Assembly: GCA_032718475.1 (NCBI GenBank)
Contig: JAUCBJ010007430.1
Span: 61,880-125,879 of the forward strand
Direction of reading: 5' to 3'
Length of the DNA: 64,000 bases
Source: Nemertoderma westbladi
Lineage: Eukaryota; Xenacoelomorpha; Nemertodermatida; Nemertodermatidae
Position numbers and translations under genes: made by a program. Positions within the stretch are counted from its first letter, which is position 1; each line of letters begins with the position of its first letter. Below the pieces are notes generated by a model. It ran no database searches. It saw only the letters and a program-made list of their open reading frames with translations, and was not told the DNA's origin. Of this stretch, positions 1-8,925 are shown piece after piece.

Positions 1-404
1 GTGGATTAGCTGCTCCTTGTGACTTATCATACTTCTCGCTACACACGTCGTGTCATGTTTTGTCGAATGTAGTGTAGTATGGTCTAGGTCGTGTGAAAAG
101 GAATGAGTCGAAGTTGTAGTTAATAAACTACATGTACTTTGTATATCGTCTTCTCGTCACTTATATCCAGTGTGCGCACAGGCGCTCGAGTATACCACCC
201 TATCGGCGTTCTACAGGCGTATGCGTTTCCCGCTACGACTGCCGATGGTCTGGTTTCCCACACTTGATGTAGGTTGAATTGATCTGTCCCGATCAGCATT
301 GCTACCGATCTATAATTGACAGGACATTCAGGTACACCAAGGTGTCTGAAATACTTACGGTCCTCTAGAGATTGCTCTGGGACAGGACCTAGTAGGTTAC
401 AAAG
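1..404 (-). pseudogene. pol fragment (end of protease region) of A-left
   Basis: Reverse complement matches 12950-13363 of A-right: the tail of the DUF1758-type retropepsin region and the start of the linker to RT. It is joined directly to gag by the 1.4-kb deletion, with a short overlap at the junction. Where A-right has an in-frame TAG (near 13112), this copy has a serine codon, so that stop is private to A-right. The fragment continues out of the window. Confidence 0.7.
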
Positions 405-2525
405 TTAGTCCACAAAGGTGTGCCAATGTTTCGAGTTACCTGAAAACTTCGGTGGTTGTTGCACCGGTAAACCTTGTCTCGCTGCGAATTTCGCTATCTC
501 CTCGGCCACGTTCAAAGTTTCGCGTCCTTGGTTGGCAATCGAGTTGATGTTCTCTCGTCTTGGCGCTTTTCCTTGATACGAGGTGTTTCTCGAGGGTTGT
601 TTTCTTTGCTGCTTCGGGTGTCTAAAGTGTTCGAACTCGTTACCTCGCGAACTATCAGTTTGAGTTTCCTCTAAACGTTCCTCTATCTGGGCCAACTTGT
701 CTACAACTGGGCGCATTATTTCGGCGAGTTGTTGCGTACTAATTGCGTCCGTTGGTTGTAACGCTTTCTGTGTTGGTGTATTTTGTGGAGGATTATCGAT
801 AAAGGAGTTATCTGAACGCTCACGTTTATATTCGTCGGCCGCTCCTGTTCTAAATACCTCACGTTTCGGGTAATCCGATTCACTCGAAGTACTACTATCA
901 CCTGGATACGGTGGCTGACGTGCTCGTGTCCGTTGTGTCGTTCGAATTCTAACATTCCGTTTTGGAACATCGTCCACTGTTCTCCGTTGTTCAGTAGGCT
1001 CACAAGTCTTCCTCGAAGTCATAGATTGCGATGTAAACTGATTAAACGGTCGCGTATCCACTGGTCTCCGTTGTTCGGTAGGCTCACAAGTCTTCCTCGA
1101 AGTCGTAGATTGCGATGTAAACTGATTAAACGGTGGTCGGACGACAGCGTTTGAATCAAAAGGCTGTGTAGGCCTAAACGTCATTGGGTACGTGTAGTGC
1201 GTAATGGGTTTTGGTGTCGAAGATTGACTCACCTGTTTTGTCGTCAGTAGTGCAGGTCCGGTCAACAATGTAATCGGTGTAATCAGTGGGTTACTTACCT
1301 TGACTTTCAGAATGGGCGACGACGTTGCTCTTGGCGGTGTAAACTTGTCCGGAATAACAAACCTGTGTTCCGTCGCACCATGGATAGGAGAAATATTACT
1401 ACTACCAGCAATCGAAACAGGTTTCTTAGTCGTAATCGGTGCAAACATAGGAGTTACTTGAGGGAATCTTTGACATAAGTCTTTGACCAATTGTCTTTCT
1501 CGCCCAGGTGCCCCTACACTTCCTTCCTTCATTCGTTCCTGAATTTGGCGGTGCCTTACCTCTATCTGGTCCAAATCATGTCCGTCACGAGATCTCATCG
1601 ATCGATCGCGGGCTTGTAGATCCAGATCTTCCTTCGCATTGGCTAATTCTCTCGCCTTCTTCTCGAGTTCGAAATGAAGTTTAACTTCTTTCTCGCGTTG
1701 TTCCGTCTGTTGTTGTTGCGCCTCGAACTCCGCTTGTCGTATAGCTGATTGAGCCTTTATTTGCCGTTTTTTCATCTCGGCTCTCGCTTCTGAAACTAAC
1801 CTTTGTCGCTCTAGCTCGGCCGCTGCTGCTGCCGCTTGTCGCTCTAACTCGGCCACTGCTGTTCGTTGCGCTAACTCGGCCGCTGCCGCTTGTTGTGCAA
1901 TGTCCAACTCTAGCCTTTCCATTTTGGCTGCTTCCAACTCGGCCTGTTCTTGCAGATTAGAGATTCTCGCAACATTCGCAACGCGTAGTTTCTCTTCCTC
2001 TGCTGCCGCTTGTATCATTAGAAGTTGAGTTTGTTCCTCCATCTCCTGTTGTTGTCTGTCGAACTGTTGTTGCTGTTGAGAAATTTCTGACGTTACCATA
2101 CTTACCTCGTTAATTTCACTACGAATACTTACCAACGATTGATCAAGTATTCCCGGTGCCAGCTCGATTTGTGCGAGTGAAGTTTCCCTCGTAGCCTCTG
2201 GCACGGTTTCCCAATCTCCGACGTCTTCGCCGCACATACGTAAGTGGTCCGTCAGATGTTTCAATTGTCCATCTAGTCGGTACAGTTCCTGTTCTTCCTC
2301 GGGCTGCAATAATTCGTCCGAAACTGACTCACCTAACAACTGGTCCGCTTGTTCCTGTTGTATCTGCCTAATCGTCGACTTAAACTGAATCAGTTTCTCT
2401 CTAGCGATCATTAGTTTCTCGAGGATTCTAAGTTGAGTATCCACGTCCTGTCTCTGTCTAGCTAGATCTTGTAGACCAATTAGATTATCTACGGACTTAT
2501 GTACTCTACTTTGTACTCTAACCTG
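405..2525 (-). pseudogene. gag fragment of A-left
   Basis: The frame is open for about 700 codons and is homologous to A-right gag from about residue 125 onward. Visible are a Gln/Ala/Glu-rich coiled coil (many QQQ and AAAELERQ-like heptads), two copies of a 28-residue repeat containing RKTCEPTEQRR, and the beginning of the capsid-like DUF1759 region (PPKFSGNSKHWHTFVD), where the deletion ends it. No ATG lies at the 2444 end; the frame simply continues to the upstream deletion junction at about 2525, so the true gag start is missing. A gag protein of this shape would be the structural particle protein. As it stands this copy is a relic. Confidence 0.75.
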
Positions 2526-4389
2526 GATAAAATTAGCCTAAACGGCCAATTTTACAGCAAATAAATGTCACGGAATAAGTATATAATAAAATTAGCCTAG
2601 CGGCCAATTTTATAACAAATAAATCGGATAACGATATGCGTTATCAAAAGGTAAATTAAATACAATAATTACGGACTAATTCAGCAATGAACAAAGAAAT
2701 CGTACAGAATGCATAAATACTTGAGACAGTGGAACCCACAATAATTTTAACTAATACAGTAATGCCTAACTTATTTATGCAACTTTTCGAACTCACCCAC
2801 TCCAATGATTCTCCAGAAAAACAGATTCCCAGATACAAACCGGACGTGAACCTTTCCGTTTCCAGCGTTGCGGACGAAGTGCGATTTTCCCAACCAAAGT
2901 TGTTGGGTTATCTATCTCCCAAACTTGCTAAACACGGTCTTGCTCTCGTTACAGTCTAGAAATGAGTTCTGAATCCTGAAAAACAAAAGAGTTAGGTTTT
3001 ACTTTTACGAAAATTTTGTACCGGTATAATATGGTATTTAAACCCTTTTTAAACACCGGTATTCAATTCCAAATATTTTACACGCGGTTCAAATCAAATT
3101 TTATTTCAAAAAAAAAATTAGCACTTATATACACTTATATAAACTTTTACCTCAAAATACAAAATTTTCAAATAACTTTAGTCCTACCGAACCGTAGTTC
3201 AGTAAAACATATTCCTACTATTCTAGGAAATATGTTAAATAATACACATATTCCTACTATGCGAAGAGACAGTAACAATACCTGCAATATCCTACTGTAA
3301 AGTTTGTGAATCAAATCATAAATCCGACCTTCTCACCAAAATAGTAAACTCCAAGTAGGCGAATATATATTGCAGTATCGGTCCCTTATAACCGGTGAGG
3401 CAGAAAACAGTCTACGAACAGACAAACTTCGATAAAACAAAATCCCGCGCAGCGAATCCTAAAATCAGGCTGACTCACTGACGGACTAAGGGGCTTGTAT
3501 ACTTTGCCGCGGTGTGATTTATATGGTTGGGCGAAAAGGACGCTAGCTAGGTGCAGAGATCTGGAGAGGTCTAACTAGCGGACAAAGTGCAGTACAGACA
3601 AAAGTTAATTTTATATATTTTGAGGTGTAAATAATTTCTAACGCGCGTGTTAATTCTGAACAGTCAAGATCAGTTTTGCTCCTTCATATATATAATTACT
3701 GGGTACGGTGTGCATTTTACACATATTCTAATTTTGTAACTTGTAGGTCCAATACTCACGAATGATAAGGCTCCTTCCCCTCTTGCGTATTTCCAGGACT
3801 CAAATTCAGGCATAAGGTTAATACTACGCCCAGAATTCGGCAATTTTTTATTTACCAGGTCCCTAATACTAAGAAGAAATGTGTTAGTTTACTACAGTAG
3901 GCGTACGGTTACTAATAGCTAGCCTGGCGTCCTATCTAGAATTTTTGTTACCTAGGTGGGCTTGGTAACTTCCTATCAGGATGTCGGCGGGGACACGGTA
4001 GATGTTAGTATCCCTAATAGCCTCAATTTATTTGCGCCTAGTCGTAAACTGCCCTACCGCCTGAACGGTACAATCCCAATTCAGGTGAAACACAGTAACC
4101 CTCCTGGCCTACAAGTTCTAATGCAATGGACACCGTTGTACTACAAATAGTCACAGACGCACCTGTACTTAGCAAGAGTTAGGCGTACAGTTTGCTGCAC
4201 CCTACCAATGTGTATGCTTTGTACCGGTGTGCCTACGTCCTATCTGCGTACTAGTATCTCTGCCTGCTCTCTCCCTCCCCGTAGGAATATGAAGGTCTAC
4301 TGCGGTTTTTTCCTGAATTAAAACAGTACAGTCCCTAGATGTAATTTTAGGCGTACAGCGTGTCACTACCTCTACCTTCGATCTTTAGT
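2526..4389 (-). other. 5' leader of A-left, non-coding
   Basis: Matches the leader of A-right (6987-8800) in inverted orientation. It contains two of the three TAAAATTGGCC...GGCTAATTTTA hairpins (2527-2614). Small open frames of 60-90 codons on either strand are shared between the arms only because the arms are near-identical. I see no supported gene. Confidence 0.6.
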
Positions 4390-5119
4390 CTTATTCTTAG
4401 GTAGCAAGGCATCGAACGCTGTCTAACCTTTCAGGCGATGGGCGAATAACTAAGAGTGATATTGCGGGTTGTCTCCTGTCTACATTCCTTAGATGTTCCC
4501 GTTCATTGCTGTGGCCCGATGTTTAGCCAGCCATCCTGTCCCTTAGTTGGGTTCACCGTGGTGAAGCATAGTAAAACAGATAGAAAAGGGCAGATGTGAC
4601 AAGTATTTCTAACTTTTATTACAAAATCAAACAATAACTATTATACAATAAACAGATGAGAAATAATAGTGATGTAGAGAAGAATCGCACCTTTTATACC
4701 AAATTTGTGCTGCAATCAATCGAGAAAATTCTCGATTGTTCTATAGGTTCTAACAGGTTTTTAAAGATAGCTATTGGTCCAGCAAATATATAACTTGTAC
4801 GACATTGGTTACAATCTAATAACTACAATCTCATTGGTTAACCTTACTTCGAGCAAATGCAATTAATTTGTAGCGGTCAATTTAAATGAGTTGAAATTCT
4901 GCACAAAAAATAATTCGCACCTACTAGGATTCGAACTCAATACACACTACATATAATTTCCAACGCTCTACCGACTGAGCTACTGAACCATTTGACTAAT
5001 CATCGTACAAATAGATATAGCAAATACAAATGAGGACTTAATGTAATCTTTTAACAAAGTTAATTCGAATAAAATAAAAATTTTGAAAATCCACGGCATT
5101 TAGAGAATATAATTCTATA
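4390..5119 (-). repeat. LTR-A, 5' LTR of A-left
   Basis: About 730 bp, the reverse complement of the LTRs at 6219-6986 and 22415-23233. Reading on the minus strand it begins TATAGAATTATATTC, carries the tRNA-like module, CCAAT boxes, a TATA box and AATAAA, and ends near CTAAGAATAAG. Its outer (5') end touches the minisatellite. The termini are inferred from where similarity between copies stops; they do not show the usual TG...CA. Confidence 0.75.
4917..4989 (-). promoter_or_regulatory. tRNA-like Pol III promoter module in LTR-A (A-left)
   Basis: 73 nt reading GGTTCAG then TAGCTCAGTCGG (matches the A-box consensus) and GAGTTCGAATCC (matches the B box), followed by a run of six T. Acceptor pairing is poor and the T stem has an A-C mismatch. 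This is therefore a tRNA-derived promoter or pseudogene and not a working tRNA. Confidence 0.6.
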
Positions 5120-6218
5120 GTTTAGGAGACACATATACATAACGTTGTTTAGTAGACACAAATACATAACGTTGTTTAGGAGACATATATACATAACGTT
5201 GTTTAGGAGATACATATACATAACGTTGTTTAGGAGACACATATACATAATGTTGTTTAGTAGACATATATACATAACGTTGTTTAGTAGACACATATAC
5301 ATAACGTTGTTTAGTAGACACAAATACATAACATTGTTTAGGAGACATATACAGATAACGTTGTTTAGAAGATACATATACATAACGTTGTTTAGGAGAC
5401 ATATACAGATAACGTTGTTTAGAAGATACATATACATAACCTTGTTTAGGAGACATATATACATAACGTTGTTTAGGAGACACATATACATAACGTTGTT
5501 TAGGAGACACATATACATAACGTTGTTTAGGAGATACATATACATAACGTTGTTTAGGAGACACATATACATAATGTTGTTTAGTAGACATATATACATA
5601 ACGTTGTTTAGTAGACACATATACATAACGTTGTTTAGTAGACACAAATACATAACATTGTTTAGGAGACATATACAGATAACGTTGTTTAGAAGATACA
5701 TATACATAACGTTGTTTAGGAGACATATATACATAACGTTGTTTAGGAGACACATATACATAACGTTGTTTAGGAGACACATATACATAACGTTGTTTAG
5801 GAGACACATATACATAACGTTGTTTAGTAGACACAAATACATAACGTTGTTTAGGAGACATATATACATAACGTTGTTTAGGAGATACATATACATAACG
5901 TTGTTTAGGAGACACATATACATAATGTTGTTTAGTAGACATATATACATAACGTTGTTTAGGAGGCACATATACAAAACGTTGTTTAGGAGACACATAT
6001 ATATACATAACGTTGTTTAGGAGACACATATACATTACGATGTTTAGGAGACACATATAAATAATGTTGTTTAGGAGACACATATACATAACGTTGTTTA
6101 GTAGACACAAATACATAACGTTGTTTAGGAGACATATATACATAACGTTGTTTAGGAGATACATATACATAACGTTGTTTAGGAGACACATATACATAAC
6201 GTTGTTTAGGAGACACAT
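5120..6218. repeat. 27-bp minisatellite, about 41 units
   Basis: Tandem array of a 27-bp unit beginning ACGTTGTTTAGGAGACAC. Units vary at a few positions (GGAGACAC, GGAGATAC, TAGACACA, GGAGACATAT; ACGTT or ATGTT), and the variants recur in order, giving a higher-order period of 12-13 units. For example, the ATGTTGTTTAGTAG variant starts near 5250, 5574 and 5925, spacings of 324 and 351 bp. Because 27 is divisible by 3 and the unit lacks stops in several frames, long open frames appear on both strands, but these are not genes. The array sits exactly between two oppositely oriented LTR-A 5' ends. Confidence 0.95.
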
Positions 6219-6344
6219 ATATAATTATATTCCCTAAATGCCGTGGATTTTCAAAATTTTATTTTATTCGAATTAACTTTGCTAAAGATTACATTAAGTC
6301 CTCATTTGTATTTGCTATATCTATTGTACGATGTTTAGTCAAGT

Positions 6345-6417
6345 GGTTCAGTAGCTCAGTCGGTAGAGCGTTGGAAATTATATGTAGTGTGTATTGAGTT
6401 CGAATCCTAGTAGGTGC
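6345..6417 (+). promoter_or_regulatory. tRNA-like Pol III promoter module in LTR-A (A-right 5')
   Basis: Identical in layout to the other LTR-A copies: A box TAGCTCAGTCGG at 6351-6362, B box GTTCGAATCC at about 6398-6407, and T6 at about 6423. Position-by-position tRNA folding leaves mismatches in the acceptor stem and no U before a plausible anticodon, so I call it tRNA-like only. It lies upstream of the Pol II promoter of the LTR. Confidence 0.6.
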
Positions 6418-6498
6418 GAATTATTTTTTGTGCAGAATTTCAACTCATTTAAATTGACCGCTACAAATTAAATTGCATTTGTCTCGTACCTAGATTAA

Positions 6499-6645
6499 CC
6501 AATGGGACTGTAGTTATTAGATTGTAACCAATGTCGTACAAGTTATATATTTGCTGGACCAATAGCTATCTTTAAAAACCTGTTACGAACCTATAGAACA
6601 ATCGAGAATTTTCTCGATTGATTGCGGCACAAATTTGGTATAAAA
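6499..6645 (+). promoter_or_regulatory. Pol II promoter of LTR-A: three CCAAT boxes, palindrome, TATA box
   Basis: CCAAT at 6499-6503, 6528-6532 and 6559-6563, then a palindrome AATCGAGAATTTTCTCGATT (6600-6619), then TATAAAA at 6639-6645. Transcription would begin about 25-30 bp downstream, near 6668. The same array recurs in the other LTR-A copies. Spacing from CCAAT to TATA is as expected for a eukaryotic promoter. Confidence 0.65.
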
Positions 6646-6756
6646 GGTGCGATTTCGTTCATTAGTTATCTTCTCATATCTTCATATCCCTCATTAGTTA
6701 TACATCACTATTACTTCTATTCTGTTTATTGTATAATAGTTATTGTTTGATTTTGT

Positions 6757-6762
6757 AATAAA
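6757..6762 (+). terminator. Polyadenylation signal AATAAA in LTR-A
   Basis: AATAAA about 110 bp downstream of the TATA box, within the region that would be R. It is conserved in the other LTR-A copies. In the 3' LTR it would end element transcripts. Confidence 0.6.
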
Positions 6763-6986
6763 AGTTAGAAATACTTGTCACATCTGCCCTTTTCTATCTG
6801 TTTTATCATGCTTCACCACGGTGAACTCAACTGAGGGACAGGATGGCTGGCTAGACATCGGGCCGCAGCAATGAACGGGAACATCAAAGGAATGTAGACA
6901 GGAGACAACCCGCAATATCATCTTAGTTATTCGCCCATCGCCTGAAAGGTTAGACAGCGTTCGATGCCTTGCTACCTAAGTATAAG

Positions 6987-8925
6987 ACCAAAGATCGAAG
7001 GTAGAGGTAGTGACACGCTGTACGCCTAAAATTACATCTAGGGACTGTACTGTTTTAATTCAGGAAAAAACCGCAGTAGACCTTCATATTCCTACGGGGG
7101 GAGAGCAGGCAGAGATACTAGTACGCAGATAGGACGTAGGCACACCGGTACAAAGCATACACATTGGTAGGGTGCAGCAAACTGTACGCCTAACTCTTGC
7201 TAAGTACAGGTGCGTCTGTGACTATTTGTAGTACAACGGTGTCCATTGCATTAGAACTTGTAGGCTAGGAGGGTTACTGTGTTTCACCTGAATTAGGATT
7301 GTACCGTTCAGGCGGTAGGGCAGTTTACGACTAGGCGCAAATAAATTGAGGCTATTAGGGATACTAACATCTACCGTGTCCCCGCCGACATCCTGATAGG
7401 AAGTTACCAAGCCCACCTAGGTAACCAAAATTCTAGATAGGACGCCAGGCTAGCTATTAGTAACCGTACGCCTACTGTAGTAAACTAACACATTTCTTCT
7501 TAGTATTAGGGACCTGGTAAATTAAAATTGCCGAATTCTGGGCGTAGCATTAACCTTATGCCTGAATTTGAGTCCTGGAAATACGCAAGAGGGGAAGGAG
7601 CCTTATCATTCGTGAGTATTGGCCCTACAAGTTACAAAATTAGAATATTCGTAAAATGCACACCGTACCCAGTAATTATATATATGAAGGAGCAAAACTG
7701 ATCTTGACGGTTCAGAATTAACACACGCGCGTTAGAAATTATTTACACCTCAAAATATATAAAATTAACTTTTGTCCGTACTGCACTTTGCCCGCTAGTT
7801 AGACATCTCCAAAATCTCTGCACCTAGCTAGCGTCCCTTTCGCCCAACCATATAAATCACACCGCGGCAAAGTATACGAGCCCCTTAGTCCGTCAGTGAG
7901 TCAGCCTGATTTTAGGATTCGCTGCGCGGGATTTTGTTTTATCGAAGTTTGTCTGCTCGTAGACTGTTTTCTGCCTCACCGGTTATAAGGGACCAATACT
8001 GCAATATATTCGCTTACTTGGAGTTTACTGTTTTGGTGAGAAGGTCGGATTTATGATTTGATTCACAAACTTTACAGTAAGATATTGCAGGTATTGTTAC
8101 TGTCTCTTCGAATTAGTAGGAATATGTTTTACTGAACTACGGTTCGGTAGGACTAAAGTTATTTGAAAATTTTGTATTTTGAGGTAAAAGTTTATATTTG
8201 ATTAGCTAAGTGCTAATTTTTTGAAATAAAATTTGATTTGAACCGCGTGTAAAATATTTTGGAATTGAATACCGGTGTTTAAAAGGGTTTAAATACCATA
8301 TTGTACCGGTACAAAATTTTCGTAAAAGTAAAACCTAACTCTTTTGTTTTTCAGGATTCAGAACTCATTTCTAGACTGTAACGGGAGCAAGACCGTGTTT
8401 AGCAAGTTTGGGAGATAGATAACCCAACAACTTTGGTTGGGAAAATCGCACTTCGTCCGCAACGCTGGAAACGGAAAGGTTCACGTCCGGTTTGTATCTG
8501 GGAATCTGTTTTTCTGGAGAATTATTGGAGTGGGTGAGTTCGAAAAGTTGCATAAATAAGTTAGGCATTACCGTATTAGTTAAAATTATTGTGGGTTCCA
8601 CTGTCTCAAGTATTTATGCATTCCGTATGATTTCTTTGTTCATTGCTGAATTAGTCCGTATTATTGTATTTAATTTACCTTTTGATAACGCATATCGTTA
8701 TCCGATTTATTTGTTATAAAATTGGCCGCTAGGCTAATTTTATTATATACTTATTCCGTGACATTTATTTGCTGTAAAATTGGCCGTTTAGGCTAATTTT
8801 ATCCATCTGCTATAAAATCGGCCGGTAGGCTAATTTTATATGACTGTAATTAGTACCGTTTAAATATAAATACGGTAAATTTGATACTTTGACACTCACA
8901 TTTTACTTGACTTACAACTACCGAA
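6987..8925 (+). other. 5' leader of A-right, non-coding
   Basis: About 1.9 kb between LTR and gag ATG, shared with A-left. I could not identify a primer-binding site with a clear match to a tRNA 3' end directly after the LTR. Antisense frames at 7222-7416 and 8371-8601 exist in both arms but carry no recognisable domain and are not supported. The end of the leader holds three imperfect palindromes (separate entry). Confidence 0.6.
8715..8840 (+). repeat. Three hairpin repeats before gag of element A
   Basis: Three near-palindromes of the form TAAAATTGGCC, 3-4 nt loop, GGCTAATTTTA, at about 8715-8742, 8773-8802 and 8811-8840. They end about 85 bp before the gag ATG. Two copies persist in A-left (2527-2614). 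As RNA they would form stable stems. A packaging, dimerisation or translational role is possible but unproven. Confidence 0.75.

Larger units (their letters stand above)
1..5119 (-). mobile_element. BEL/Pao element A-left, partial, inverted copy
   Basis: This is the reverse complement of the 5' part of A-right (about 6219-13363), at roughly 95% or better identity in the stretches I compared by eye. It reads on the minus strand from its 5' LTR at 5119 leftward through leader and gag into pol, and leaves the window at base 1. Compared with A-right it lacks about 0.5 kb (leader end plus gag N-terminus, junction near 2525) and about 1.4 kb (capsid C-terminus, zinc knuckles and most of the protease, junction near 400). 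It is therefore a decayed copy. The divergence and private deletions argue against an assembly mirror artefact. Confidence 0.85.
6219..6986 (+). repeat. LTR-A, 5' LTR of A-right
   Basis: About 768 bp repeated at 22415-23233 and inverted at 4390-5119. It contains a tRNA-like module, three CCAAT boxes, a TATA box and an AATAAA signal in the order expected for U3-R. After the LTR the two 5' copies continue into a shared leader while the 3' LTR stops, which places the 3' LTR border near CCTAAGTATAAG. The 5' border is set by similarity to 22415, just after a short purine stretch GGAGCGG. Confidence 0.8.

Noticed and set aside
5060-6218. Long open frames of about 290-370 codons on both strands with repeating MCLLNNVMY-like or YVSPKQR-like peptides
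   Set aside because: They are a by-product of the 27-bp tandem unit being a multiple of three without stops; frames exist on both strands and follow the repeat, not a gene.
5120-6218. CRISPR array
   Set aside because: Units are contiguous 27-mers without unique spacers, and the context is eukaryotic retrotransposons.
6345-6417. Functional tRNA gene
   Set aside because: A and B boxes are good but the acceptor stem has several mismatches, the T stem has an A-C pair, and no normal anticodon loop with U33 can be placed.
7222-7416. 64-codon ORF found in both arms (also 3956-4150)
   Set aside because: The arms are near-identical inverted copies, so sharing is not independent evidence; it is antisense to the element leader and has no recognisable domain.
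8371-8601. 76-codon ORF found in both arms (also 2729-2959)
   Set aside because: Same reasoning: antisense in the leader, shared by duplication only.
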